The position numbers were made by a program, and so were the translations under genes. A stretch of DNA of 64,000 nt. Origin: Cobetia amphilecti (GTDB lineage Bacteria; Pseudomonadota; Gammaproteobacteria; Pseudomonadales; Halomonadaceae). Within the stretch, counting starts at the first letter, position 1, and each line of letters starts with the position of its first letter. Below are positions 38,152 to 47,129 of the stretch, piece after piece. The stretch covers positions 1,054,001 to 1,118,000 of the forward strand of contig NZ_CP084115.1 in NCBI RefSeq assembly GCF_020217465.1, in the 5' to 3' direction. The notes under the pieces are model-generated. The model did not search any database, was not told the DNA's origin, and saw only the letters and a list, made by a program, of their open reading frames with translations.

Positions 38152-39447
38152 ATGGTAGCGAAATCCACACCGCCGCAGGACGCCGACAGCGCTGAGCGAT
38201 CGCGAGGCCTGATGGCGCGGGCACGCCAGCTGCTGAGACGCGGCGGGCGCCGACTCACCCGCGTGACGCTGGTCTCGACCTGCCTGATGCTGATGATGGA
38301 AGTTGGTGGCATCAGTGCGGCCCATGCGGCGACGCGCGTCTCCGCCGAAGTGGCGGGGCAGTTGCGCACGCTGCAGTCACGGCTGGATGAAGGCGATTAT
38401 GACGCGGTCGGTGAGCGCGCCGAGCGTGAGGCCAAGCGCCAGCGCGGTGAGGTGCGTGCGCTGTATCTGTCATTGGCGGCCAGTGCGCGTGCGCGTCAGG
38501 GCGATCAGGCCCAGGCGGCGCGTCTGTATGCCGAGGCGCGTCGCCTGCCGGGCGTCAATGCCTCCCAGGCTCGTGAGTGGCTGCGTCGTGAAGCGATGCT
38601 GCGCCTGCGCGCCGGGGAGCGCGATAGCGGTATCGCTCGCCTGGCGGAATATCTGCACGGCGGCTCGGCGAGTGCCGATGACCTGTGGCTGGCGGTCAGC
38701 CTGGAGGCCAATCGGGGTGACTGGGCGCGCGCCGAGGACTGGCTGGAGCGTGCCAGCAAGGCGAGTGCGCCGAGCGGCGATCGCCTGAAGCTGGCCGTCA
38801 GCGTCTATCAGCAGACCGGCCGCCATGGCGCGGCGGTGGCGCTGGTCGAGCAGGGGCTGGGCGAGTCACGTGACCCGCAGGACTGGCAGCGTGCCGTGGC
38901 GCTCTATCAGCGCCTCAATCAGAACACCCGCGCCGCCAGTACCTGGGAAGCGGCGTGGGCGGCGGGGATCGTCAGTGGCAGTGATGCCTACCAGCAGCGA
39001 GTCGACCTGCAGCTGGCGGCCGGTGCGCCGGCGCGGGCGGCGGAGCTGATCGAGGCGGGGCTTTCGAAATCCGCGACACCCGAGGGGCAGCCGCTGCTTG
39101 AAGACACCCCGGCGCTGCGTCGCCAGCTGGCGCAGGCCTGGACGGCGGCGCGCGATGTCGAGCATGCGCTCAAGGCGTGGGCAGCCGTCTCGCAGCAGAG
39201 CCAGTCACTCGAGGATGCTCGGCAGTATGCCGAGCTTGCCTATGACTGGGGCCGCTGGGAAACGGCGCAGCAGGCGCTGGCCGCGGCCGGTGAGCGTGGC
39301 GATGACTCGGCGCGTCATTGGCTGCTCTCCGGCGTGGTCGCCAGTCAGCTGGAGCAGTTCGACCCTGCGCGTGAAGCCTTCAAGAAGGCTCAGGCGCGTG
39401 GCGCCGAAGGGGCCGATGCCTGGTTGAAATCCGTCGCGCAGCGCTGA
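38152..39447 (+). CDS. TPR-repeat periplasmic protein of the TonB2 cluster
   Basis: A 431-residue protein with an N-terminal basic region, a signal or anchor helix near residues 44-62 and TPR-like helical repeats filling the rest (A-G-Y/L-rich 34-residue periods such as ALYLSLAASARARQGDQAQAARLYAEA). Its position after tonB is the usual one for the TPR gene of TonB2 clusters. AGAGGAAAG precedes the ATG. Probably a periplasmic scaffold; exact partner unknown. Confidence 0.8.
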   Translation: MVAKSTPPQDADSAERSRGLMARARQLLRRGGRRLTRVTLVSTCLMLMMEVGGISAAHAATRVSAEVAGQLRTLQSRLDEGDYDAVGERAEREAKRQRGEVRALYLSLAASARARQGDQAQAARLYAEARRLPGVNASQAREWLRREAMLRLRAGERDSGIARLAEYLHGGSASADDLWLAVSLEANRGDWARAEDWLERASKASAPSGDRLKLAVSVYQQTGRHGAAVALVEQGLGESRDPQDWQRAVALYQRLNQNTRAASTWEAAWAAGIVSGSDAYQQRVDLQLAAGAPARAAELIEAGLSKSATPEGQPLLEDTPALRRQLAQAWTAARDVEHALKAWAAVSQQSQSLEDARQYAELAYDWGRWETAQQALAAAGERGDDSARHWLLSGVVASQLEQFDPAREAFKKAQARGAEGADAWLKSVAQR

Positions 39448-39496
39448 TGACGTGAGAATCTGGCGATCCAGCGCTGTCTGAGCATTACTGCAACGA

Positions 39497-39542
39497 AAAC
39501 GCCGCCTTTCCTGATCGTCCTGAGACGGGAAAGGCGGCGTTT
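39497..39542. terminator. Bidirectional terminator between TPR gene and xthA
   Basis: A perfect 15-bp stem, AAACGCCGCCTTTCC and its complement, encloses 16 bases. T residues follow on the plus side and A residues precede, so it can serve both convergent genes. Confidence 0.8.
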
Positions 39543-39584
39543 GCGTGTCTGGCGATCGTGTTCGCGCTGGCGCTGCTCAGCGTA

Positions 39585-40397
39585 TCAGCCGATATCGGTC
39601 CACACCGGGGCGTGATCCGACGGCTTTTCCATGCCACGCAGTGCGTAGTCGACACCGGAATCCTTGATCAGCGGAGTCAGGCCGGGGCTGGTCATGATCA
39701 GGTCGATGCGCAGGCCGCGCCTGGGCTCACGCTCGAAGCCGCGTGAGCGGTAGTCGAACCAGCTGAACTGGTCATCGACTTCCGGGTGCACGTGGCGGAA
39801 GCTGTCGGTCAGGCCCCAGGCGTAGAGGCGTTCCATCCACTCGCGCTCGATGGGCTGGAAGCTGGTCTTGCCTTCGCGCAGCCAGCGCTTGCGGTTGGGC
39901 TCGCCGATGCCGATGTCGCGGTCAGTGGCCGAGATGTTGTAGTCGCCCATCACCACCACGTGCTGCTCGGGCTGGTGGTCTTCTTCCAGCAGGCGGAACA
40001 GTTGCTGATAGAAGCGCGTCTTGTAGGGGAACTTCACCGGGTGCTCGATATTCTCGCCCTGGGGGAAGTAGCCGTTGTAGACGATCAGCGGCTCGCCGTT
40101 CGGGCCGTCGATCTCGACGCCGATCATGCGCTTCTGGGCATCCTCGTCGTCATCCGGCATGCCGTAGTGCACCTTCTTCGGCACCTGACGGGTCAGCATC
40201 GCGACGCCGTAGTGGCCCTTCTGGCCGTGCCAGACCACGTGATAGCCCAGCGCCTCGATGTGCGCGTGGGGGAATTCACTGTCCTGCACCTTGGTTTCCT
40301 GCAGGCCAATGACTTCCGGCTGATGTGCCTCGATCAGCGCTTCCAGCTGATGCGGACGCGCACGGATGCCGTTGATGTTGAAGGAAATCAGGCGCAT
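39585..40397 (-). CDS. xthA: Exonuclease III
   Basis: XthA is the main AP endonuclease and 3'-5' exonuclease of base excision repair. The product (270 residues) has [23 protein letters not shown] split from [12 protein letters not shown], then [37 protein letters not shown] and the terminal SDHAPVW; metal ligands Glu (QETK) and catalytic Asp/His are all present. The ATG at 40397 overlaps the upstream stop (TGATG). A GTG one codon earlier has GGAGG at better spacing and could be used instead. Confidence 0.95.
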   Translation of the reverse strand: MRLISFNINGIRARPHQLEALIEAHQPEVIGLQETKVQDSEFPHAHIEALGYHVVWHGQKGHYGVAMLTRQVPKKVHYGMPDDDEDAQKRMIGVEIDGPNGEPLIVYNGYFPQGENIEHPVKFPYKTRFYQQLFRLLEEDHQPEQHVVVMGDYNISATDRDIGIGEPNRKRWLREGKTSFQPIEREWMERLYAWGLTDSFRHVHPEVDDQFSWFDYRSRGFEREPRRGLRIDLIMTSPGLTPLIKDSGVDYALRGMEKPSDHAPVWTDIG

Positions 40398-40663
40398 CAC
40401 GCTTCGCCTCCACCATCATCCTTGGAGGAGCTGTCTTCCTTTGCCGGCGCATCAGGGTGCAGCGGCAACAGCGGCGCGGCGTTCATGCGCTCCAGCTTGG
40501 CGGCAGCCTGGCTCTTGCGCTGGTCCTTCTTCTTGGCCACATAACGCGGACCGGAATGTACCTGGTCCGGGTTCTCGGCGCGCCACTTCTTGAAATCCTT
40601 GCGGCGCCCGGTACGAATCTGCACCTTGTCGGCGATGGAGCGGCTCTTCTTTCTACGTGTCAT
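40397..40663 (-). CDS. Small basic protein coupled to xthA
   Basis: An 88-residue protein I do not recognise. The first two thirds are Lys/Arg-rich ([54 protein letters not shown]); the last 20 residues are acidic and Ser/Gly-rich. It overlaps xthA by one base and has AGGA upstream, so it is probably translated from the same message. The charge pattern suggests nucleic acid or ribosome binding, but no domain is visible. An in-frame upstream ATG at 40717 lacks a site. Confidence 0.7.
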   Translation of the reverse strand: MTRRKKSRSIADKVQIRTGRRKDFKKWRAENPDQVHSGPRYVAKKKDQRKSQAAAKLERMNAAPLLPLHPDAPAKEDSSSKDDGGGEA

Positions 40664-41670
40664 CTTCGGGCTTTCCTGTTCGGTGTCGGCAGTCGCCAGC
40701 CTTGAGTCGCACGGCAAGGCCGCGGCACGCGGGCAACCGCATCAGTTGTCGTGCATTCTACCAGCCTGCATGGGGCGGGTGCCATGAGGGGCGTCGTGGT
40801 GAGAAGCATCGCGTGTCGTGCACGCGAGGATGTCTCGCGCCGAGTGCGTCATGATGCAGGGGCGCGAAGACGCCGGCGGGCTGGTACAATATGTCGGCGT
40901 TATCGTCGCTGCCCGCAGGTGAGGTGCGTGACTGGCCGCTTGAATCGGCGCCTTGTGTCTCATGCACGATGGCGGGTCGCCTGCCCCTCGGGGCGCGCTT
41001 CCCCTCACGCATGTCAGAGACAACGGCTTGCCGGACGCGCCAGTCTTGCTGCCATTGCCCGTGCCAGCGACATGCAATATGCAATATGTGAGTGTTACCT
41101 GAATGACCCTGGCAGGTACGCCGCCCCGGCCCACACAGACAGATAGACAGACGGGCGGTGGCGAACTGTCCCGTGGCGTGGCCAAGGTTGCCCGGCAGCC
41201 TGATGCCCGCCCGATGAAGAAGCCCTTTCGACCGACACGCAGTATCGGCCGTCCTTGTGGCGACCCATGAGCCTGTCCGTTGCGTGAGCCCGGCGATGAC
41301 ATGACCGGTGCCACGTGAGCAGACCCTCATGGCAGACGTCCGCTCCAGTCCCTTGCCGAACATTCGGGCAGGGGAGCGCTGGATGCGTGAATCCGTCAAG
41401 AACAGGTGAGAGCATTCGTGTCCTTCTGCACCCGAGGCCTGCGTGGCCCCGGAGACGCACACCCAGGGGGTGTTGCCGCAGAAGGGCAGGGGATGGCTCC
41501 CAATCCGGTAAAGGCGCATGCAGCCCGAGACTACCGCGCATCAGGCGCGAGTCAGGCGAACCAGGTGAGACGACTGGGCATGACGAACCAACCGGGTGTG
41601 GCCTGTCACGGCGAGATTCCGAGAACGACCCGCGCCTGTCGCATATGAACCCTTGAAAAGAACGGATTAC
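40664..41670 (+). other. 1-kb gap: leader region of the RhlB-like gene
   Basis: No reading frame here has convincing coding character on either strand. Promoter-like elements toward the helicase gene are an extended -10 TGG-TACAAT (40882-40890) and TTGCCC-N17-TATGCA (41055-41083), which would give leaders of about 770 or 580 nucleotides. A direct repeat ATGCAATATGCAATATG lies at 41072-41088. Long leaders are common for cold-inducible RNA helicases, an inference here. Confidence 0.4.
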
Positions 41671-42975
41671 ATGAGCGAGACGGATCAGACCCAGCCAGCC
41701 GCTGAGCAGACTCAGCAAGAGCCGCAGGACCCGAACCAGAAGCCGAGAAAGCCCAAGCGTCGTCGTCGCAAGCCGCGCCGCTCCCAGTCCAAGTGGAACC
41801 TCGATCAGTTCCCGGTCGCGCCGGTCGCCGGTCAGTGGCGCTTCCATGATTTCGATCTGCCGCTGCCACTGATGCGTGCCATCCAGAAGGCCGGCTTCGA
41901 ATACTGCACCCCGATCCAGGCCCAGACCTTCGAGAAGGCACTGCTGGGTGGTGACGTGGTCGGTCGTGCCCAGACCGGCAGCGGCAAGACCGCCGCCTTC
42001 CTGATCGCCACCCTGGCCTACTTCCTGGAAGAGAAGGCGCCGGAAGGTCAGAAGCCGGGCGCGCCGCGTGCCGTCATCATCGCGCCGACCCGTGAGCTTG
42101 CGCTGCAGATCGAGAAGGACGCCAAGGCGTTCTCCGAATTCGCGCGCATCTCGGTGGCCTGCGTGGTGGGCGGCATGGACTACCAGAAGCAGCGTGAACG
42201 CCTCGAGCGCAAGGTCGACCTGCTGGTCGCAACGCCAGGCCGCCTGCTCGATTTCCACACCAAGCGCGATGTCGATCTCTCCGAGACCGAGGTGCTGGTG
42301 GTCGACGAAGCGGACCGCATGCTGTCGATGGGCTTCATTCCCGACGTCAAGCGCATCATCCGCGCCACACCGCGTCCCGAAGAGCGCCAGACGCTGCTGT
42401 TCTCCGCCGAGCTGTCTTCCGACGTGCTGGGGCTGGCCGAGCAGTGGACGCATGAGGCGACTCAGGTCGCGGTCGAGCACGAAGCGACGGCTGCCATCGC
42501 GGCGGACAACGACGCCGTGCAGACCTACACCGTGAGCGATGATGACAAGCTGCGTCTGTTGATCAATCTGGTGAAGCAGGGCGAGATGGAGCGCTCCGTG
42601 GTCTTCGGTAACAGCCGTGGGCTGGTGCGCAAGATCAACGCCGCGCTCAAGGAAGCCGGTATCGAGTCGGCGGTGATGTCCGGCGCCGAGACCCAGACCG
42701 AGCGCCTGGAAGCCCATGAGGCCTTCCGCAACGGCAAACTCAAGGTGCTGGTGGTCAGCGATGTCGCCGGGCGTGGCTTCGCACTCGAAGACGCGACCCA
42801 TGCGATCAACTTCACGCTGCCGGAAGTGCCGGAAGACTATGTCCACCGTGCAAGCTTCAGCGATGTGACCTTGATCAGCTTCGTCGGTGAGGAAGATGTC
42901 TTCTCACTGCCGGAAATCGAAGACTACCTGCAGGAAACGCTGCCGCGTCAGCAGCCGCCCCAGGGCCTGCTGTAA
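41671..42975 (+). CDS. RhlB-like DEAD-box protein with degenerate motifs III and VI
   Basis: A 434-residue DEAD-box family protein closest in plan to Pseudomonas RhlB. A basic N-terminus (KPRKPKRRRRKPRRSQ) precedes the Q motif FEYCTPIQAQ, motif I AQTGSGKTA, PTREL, TPGRLLDF and motif II VDEADRM. Motif III is SAE rather than SAT (residues 245-247). In the second RecA domain motif V is SDVAGRGF, and motif VI, normally HRIGRTGR, reads HRASFSD (His392, Arg393), about five residues shorter. Both arginines of the finger are missing, so ATP-driven unwinding is doubtful. It may bind RNA or RNase E as a scaffold. AAGAACGGA is a weak ribosome site. Confidence 0.85.
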   Translation: MSETDQTQPAAEQTQQEPQDPNQKPRKPKRRRRKPRRSQSKWNLDQFPVAPVAGQWRFHDFDLPLPLMRAIQKAGFEYCTPIQAQTFEKALLGGDVVGRAQTGSGKTAAFLIATLAYFLEEKAPEGQKPGAPRAVIIAPTRELALQIEKDAKAFSEFARISVACVVGGMDYQKQRERLERKVDLLVATPGRLLDFHTKRDVDLSETEVLVVDEADRMLSMGFIPDVKRIIRATPRPEERQTLLFSAELSSDVLGLAEQWTHEATQVAVEHEATAAIAADNDAVQTYTVSDDDKLRLLINLVKQGEMERSVVFGNSRGLVRKINAALKEAGIESAVMSGAETQTERLEAHEAFRNGKLKVLVVSDVAGRGFALEDATHAINFTLPEVPEDYVHRASFSDVTLISFVGEEDVFSLPEIEDYLQETLPRQQPPQGLL

Positions 42976-43192
42976 CGCCTGCTTGCATCCGCCCGGTCGC
43001 GATAGGGTGACCGGCCGCGCAGGGCAGTCGAGGTAGATGGCAGTAGCACGCAAAGACGGCGGACAGCTCAGGCTGTTCGCCGTCTTGCGCTCCATGACCC
43101 GCAGGTTTGATGACGAGTGGCCAGTCGCCAGTTGTTGTCGGCCGGATGTCGTGGGTCAGGGGTGGATGGCCAGTTGAGGAGAGAGACACGCA

Positions 43193-45331
43193 ATGCTGGA
43201 AGATAGCCTCAAGGGCGAGATTCAGGGCGCCTACCGCAAGTTGCTCGAGGGTCTTGAGCTGACGCCGCGCTACGGGCAGCGGCTGATGATCGCCGAGATC
43301 GCGCGCACGCTGGGCAACATCGAGCAGAATCCGGAAGGCTATCGCCTCGGCAACGAGCATGTCTGCGTGCTGGAGGCCGGTACCGGTACCGGCAAGACGC
43401 TGGCCTATCTGCTCTCCGCACTGCCGGTGGCCAAGGCGCGCGGCAAGCGGCTGGTGGTCTCGACCGCGACCATCGCGCTGCAGGAGCAGGTCATGCATCA
43501 GGACCTGCCGGCGCTCAAGAAGCATTCGGGGCTGACCTTCGACTATGCGCTGGCCAAGGGCCGTCGCCGTTACCTGTGCGTGCAGAAGCTGGATCAGGCG
43601 CTGGAAGGTGTCGAGGACAACCCGACCATGGCGCTGTTCGAGCGCGACATGATCGCCAGCGACGGCGGCAGCTTCGTGGAGCTGGCCGGCAAGATGGCCG
43701 AGGACTATGCCAGCGGCGAGTGGGCAGGAGACCGCGACAGCTGGCCGCTGCAGGTCGAGGACCGCGACTGGGCGCGTCTGACCACGGATCACCGTCAGTG
43801 CACCAATCGCCGCTGCAGCCACTTCTCGGCGTGTGCCTTCTTCCGTGCCCGTCGTCAGCTGGAGCAGGCCGACATCATCGTCGCCAACCATGACCTGGTG
43901 CTCGCGGATCTCTCGCTGGGCGGCGGGCTGGTATTGCCATCGCCCAGTGACTGCATCTACGTCTTCGATGAGGCGCACCATCTGCCCGACAAGGCGCTGG
44001 ATCACTTCCATCACCGCACGCCGATCAATCAGACGCTGCGCTGGCTGGGCAACCTCAAGAAGTCGCTCACCGAGCTGAATGCGGCGCTGGGCAGTCAGCC
44101 GACCATCGGGCGTCTGCTGGCGCGCATGCCCGAGTTGCTGGCGGATATCGAGCCGCGTCTGGGCGAGGTGTTCGGGCTGGGGCATCAGCTGGCGGATCTG
44201 CCCAATGGGGCCGGCGAGGACGTCACCAATCATCGCTTCGAGCGCGGTCAGGCACCGGAGGCGCTCAAGGAGCTGGGCCACAACCTGCTCAAGGGCTTCG
44301 CGGAGCTGTCGCGGGCGCTGGAGCAGATCGCCGACATCCTGCGTGAGAGCCTGGACCCGGAGAAGGCGACAGGTCTGCCCAAGGAGAATGCCGAGGACTG
44401 GCTGCCGCTGGTGGCCCTGCTGCACGGGCGTGCGCTGGAAGCCCATGCGTTGTGGGAGGCCATCGGCCTGAGCGACCCTGCCGATGGGCCGCCGCATGCG
44501 CGCTGGCTGACCTTCGAGCGCTTCAATGGCGAGCCGGAGATGACCGTCTCGGCAAGCCCGGTGTCGGCCGCGGAAACGCTGGCACGCCATCTGTGGGGCA
44601 CCTGTTTCGGTGCGGTGCTGACGTCGGCGACCCTGACGGCGCTCAATCGCTTCGAACGCCTGCAGGAGCGCGCAGGCCTGGCCAATCGCTATCGCTATCA
44701 GCGTCTGCCCAGCCCGTTCGATTATGGCAAGGCGGTGCTGGCCATCCCGCGCGAGGCGGTGGAGCCGTCGCCGCCCGGCCCGCATGAGCAGGCGATCGTC
44801 GACTTCGTCAATGCGCTGGATGTGCGCGAGGCGGTGCTGGTGCTGTTCAGTTCGCGCAAGCAGCTGGCGGCGGTCAACAAGGCGCTGGACAGCGAGACCC
44901 GCAAGCGGGTGCTGGCGCAGAGTCGTCTGCCCAAGCATGAGCTGCTCAGTCAGCATCGCAAGGCGGTGGATGGCGGGCGCGGCAGCATCATCTTCGGGCT
45001 GGCGAGCTTCGCCGAGGGCATCGACTTGCCCGGCAAGTATCTGACCCACGTGGTGATCACGCGGCTGCCGTTCGCGGTGCCGGATGACCCCGTCGGTGCG
45101 ACGCTGGCGGAGTGGATCGAGTCGCGGGGCGGCAACCCGTTCATGCGTATCGCGGTGCCGGATGTCTCGATCAAGCTGGTGCAGGCCTGTGGGCGCCTGA
45201 TCCGCAAGGAAGCCGATGAAGGGCGTATCACGATTCTGGATCGACGCATCCTGACCAAGCGTTATGGTCAGCAGTTGATCGAGGCACTGCCGCCCTTCGT
45301 GCGCGAGATCGATGGCGTGCGCCAGAACTGA
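43193..45331 (+). CDS. dinG: ATP-dependent DNA helicase DinG
   Basis: DinG is an XPD-like 5'-3' helicase with a 4Fe-4S cluster that resolves R-loops and other structures. The 712 residues (E. coli 716) show Walker A EAGTGTGKTLAYL, VSTATIALQEQ, the cluster cysteines in RRRYLCVQ and QCTNRRCSHFSACAFF, the DEAH box VFDEAHHLP, and C-terminal motifs FGLASFAEGIDLPG and QACGRLIRKEADEG. GAGGAGAGAG precedes the ATG. No LexA box was recognised in the 217-base upstream gap. Confidence 0.95.
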   Translation: MLEDSLKGEIQGAYRKLLEGLELTPRYGQRLMIAEIARTLGNIEQNPEGYRLGNEHVCVLEAGTGTGKTLAYLLSALPVAKARGKRLVVSTATIALQEQVMHQDLPALKKHSGLTFDYALAKGRRRYLCVQKLDQALEGVEDNPTMALFERDMIASDGGSFVELAGKMAEDYASGEWAGDRDSWPLQVEDRDWARLTTDHRQCTNRRCSHFSACAFFRARRQLEQADIIVANHDLVLADLSLGGGLVLPSPSDCIYVFDEAHHLPDKALDHFHHRTPINQTLRWLGNLKKSLTELNAALGSQPTIGRLLARMPELLADIEPRLGEVFGLGHQLADLPNGAGEDVTNHRFERGQAPEALKELGHNLLKGFAELSRALEQIADILRESLDPEKATGLPKENAEDWLPLVALLHGRALEAHALWEAIGLSDPADGPPHARWLTFERFNGEPEMTVSASPVSAAETLARHLWGTCFGAVLTSATLTALNRFERLQERAGLANRYRYQRLPSPFDYGKAVLAIPREAVEPSPPGPHEQAIVDFVNALDVREAVLVLFSSRKQLAAVNKALDSETRKRVLAQSRLPKHELLSQHRKAVDGGRGSIIFGLASFAEGIDLPGKYLTHVVITRLPFAVPDDPVGATLAEWIESRGGNPFMRIAVPDVSIKLVQACGRLIRKEADEGRITILDRRILTKRYGQQLIEALPPFVREIDGVRQN

Positions 45332-45415
45332 TGGGGCAGAAGTGATGGGTCAGAACTGATGGGGCAGGGCTGAACGGTCAGAGCTGGCCCGTCAGCTGCC
45401 GACCCAGCGGCCACA

Positions 45416-45445
45416 AAAAAGCCCCGCCAATCGGCGGGGCTTTTT
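45416..45445. terminator. Bidirectional terminator between dinG and aroF
   Basis: AAAAAGCCCCGCC pairs perfectly with GGCGGGGCTTTTT around an AATC loop. The A-run and T-run on the two sides make it effective on both strands. Confidence 0.95.
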
Positions 45446-45507
45446 CATTCATCCAATGCGGCTGGTCTGAAATCAGTGGCCTAAGGCTTCTGGCTCAGGC
45501 TTCTGGC

Positions 45508-46596
45508 TCAGGCTTCGGCAGGCTGCTCGAGGCGGGCGCGCAGCGCGTCCTTGAGCTTGGCGTCCATGGTCTTGAAGGTGTCTTCGGTGGTGGCCCAGTC
45601 GATGCAGGCATCGGTGATGGAGACGCCGTATTCCATCTTGCTGCGGTCGGCATTGATCTTCTGCGCGCCCCAGTTGATGTGCGACTCGACCATCAGACCC
45701 ATGATGGAGCGATTGCCCTCGAGAATCTGCTGGGTGACGTTCTCCAGCACCAGCGGCTGCAGGCCCGGGTCCTTGTTGGAGTTGGCATGGGAGCAGTCGA
45801 CCATCAGGTTGGCGGTGACGCCGGCCTTGGCCAGTTCCTGCTCGGCCAGCGCGACGCTGACGCTGTCGTAGTTCGGCTTGCCGTTGCCGCCACGCAGCAC
45901 GACATGGCCGTAGGCGTTGCCACGCGTGCGGATGATCGCGACCTGCCCGGCCTGGTTGATGCCCAGGAAGTTGTGGCCGTGGGATACGGACTGCAGGGCA
46001 TTGACGGCGACATCCAGCGAGCCGTCGGTGCCGTTCTTGAAGCCGACCGGGCAGGACAGGCCAGAGGCCATCTCGCGGTGGGTCTGGGATTCGGTGGTGC
46101 GGGCGCCGATGGCAGACCAGCTGATGCAGTCCTGCAGGTACTGCGGGGAGATCGGGTCGAGGGCTTCGGTGGCCAGCGGCAGGCCCATCTCGGCCAGTTC
46201 GACCAGCAGGCCGCGCGCGATGTGCAGGCCTTCCTCGATCTCGAAGGTGTCATTGAGGTGCGGGTCGTTGATCAGGCCTTTCCAGCCGACGGTGGTACGC
46301 GGCTTCTCGAAGTAGACGCGCATCACGATGTAGAGGCTGTCCTTCACTTCCTCGGCCAGCACCTTCAGGCGGCGCGCGTAGTCACGGGCGGCGTCCAGGT
46401 CATGGATGGAGCAGGGGCCGACCACGACCAGCAGGCGCGGGTCTTCACCGTCCAGAATGCGCTGGATGGTGCGACGGCCTTCGATGACGGTCTCTTCGGC
46501 CTTGGCGGTCAGCGGGATGTCCTGCTTGAGCGCTTCGGGGGTGATCAGCACGTCCTGTGACAGGACGTTGAGGTTGTTGACGTGTTGTTCTGACAT
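45508..46596 (-). CDS. aroF: 3-deoxy-7-phosphoheptulonate synthase, class I (AroF-like)
   Basis: DAHP synthase starts the shikimate pathway from PEP and erythrose-4-phosphate. The 362 residues contain VVGPCSIHD, MRVYFEKPRTTVGWKG, GARTTESQTHREMASGLS, GFKNGTDGS and VDCSHANSNKD. LPLATEALDPISPQYL and VDCSHxNSNKD resemble E. coli AroF (Tyr-sensitive) more than AroG, so tyrosine feedback is the likelier control. AGGA lies seven bases before the ATG. It is divergent from rpoE, with a TyrR-like box in the gap. Confidence 0.93.
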   Translation of the reverse strand: MSEQHVNNLNVLSQDVLITPEALKQDIPLTAKAEETVIEGRRTIQRILDGEDPRLLVVVGPCSIHDLDAARDYARRLKVLAEEVKDSLYIVMRVYFEKPRTTVGWKGLINDPHLNDTFEIEEGLHIARGLLVELAEMGLPLATEALDPISPQYLQDCISWSAIGARTTESQTHREMASGLSCPVGFKNGTDGSLDVAVNALQSVSHGHNFLGINQAGQVAIIRTRGNAYGHVVLRGGNGKPNYDSVSVALAEQELAKAGVTANLMVDCSHANSNKDPGLQPLVLENVTQQILEGNRSIMGLMVESHINWGAQKINADRSKMEYGVSITDACIDWATTEDTFKTMDAKLKDALRARLEQPAEA

Positions 46597-46804
46597 GACA
46601 GTGTCCTGAGCGGTGTGCGGTCTGCATGGCTGCTAGCAGAGTCAGACGGGCGTCTTCGCGCCCGCCATCCGTGTTGTGCGTACTGAATGACGTCCATGGT
46701 ATCTGCTGCATGCCGGCTTGTCAGCGTCCTTGGGTCAAATTTAATCAACTGTCAAGCTGACTGGCGCTGACTTGAGGCTCGTGTGACTCAAGATAAGCGT
46801 AAAT

Positions 46805-46822
46805 CGTAAAGAAATCGTTACG
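46805..46822. promoter_or_regulatory. TyrR/PhhR-like box upstream of aroF
   Basis: CGTAAA-N6-GTTACG matches the TyrR consensus TGTAAA-N6-TTTACA at 9 of 12 positions and is nested in a larger perfect repeat AAGCGTAA...TTACGCTT (46795-46802, 46818-46825). It lies about 210 bases upstream of aroF. Confidence 0.4.
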
Positions 46823-46922
46823 CTTTGACGTGTCAGCGTCGCCAAACGCTGTCATGACGGGAGTGAACACGCAAAACCTGAGGCTTTGACGGCATGGCGT
46901 CTTGCCGTACAAATGATAAACA

Positions 46923-46950
46923 GGAACACTGTGCGTTGATTTTGGTCGCG
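46923..46950 (+). promoter_or_regulatory. Sigma-E-like promoter candidate for rpoE
   Basis: GGAACAC (46923-46929), 16 bases, then TCGCG. The GGAAC core of the -35 is good and the -10 keeps only the TC. Autoregulation of rpoE/algU is usual in this family of loci. Confidence 0.35.
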
Positions 46951-47129
46951 TCAGCGGGCCGCCGGGCGCTTTTTCGCCCCGCGCCAGGCATCGCATCCAT
47001 CACAACGAATATCAATGGGGCCGGATAACGCATGCGCGAGTCGCAATTCCTGTCAGGTGCTGATGCCCCGGGGATTCCTGATGTGGAGTCCGCAAGCGGT
47101 GCCTCCACTCCCGCGGAGGGAGCGAGTGA

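Larger units (their letters stand above)
46597..47129. other. Divergent control region between aroF and rpoE
   Basis: A 533-base gap without a gene. It holds a TyrR-like box inside a longer inverted repeat (46795-46825), an A/T-rich patch (46735-46750), and a sigma-E-like element before rpoE. Clear sigma-70 promoters could not be assigned for either gene. Confidence 0.5.

Noticed and set aside
40870-41100. Possible tRNA or known small RNA
   Set aside because: No cloverleaf or T-loop sequence could be found on either strand.
41095-42846. 583-residue minus-strand open frame opposite the RhlB-like gene
   Set aside because: The portion over the helicase gene is a GC-bias shadow and the rest has no conserved motif; no start signal.
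42841-42900. Frameshift as explanation for missing motif VI
   Set aside because: The frame and homology continue before and after the altered segment with a net in-frame difference, so no single-base error explains it.
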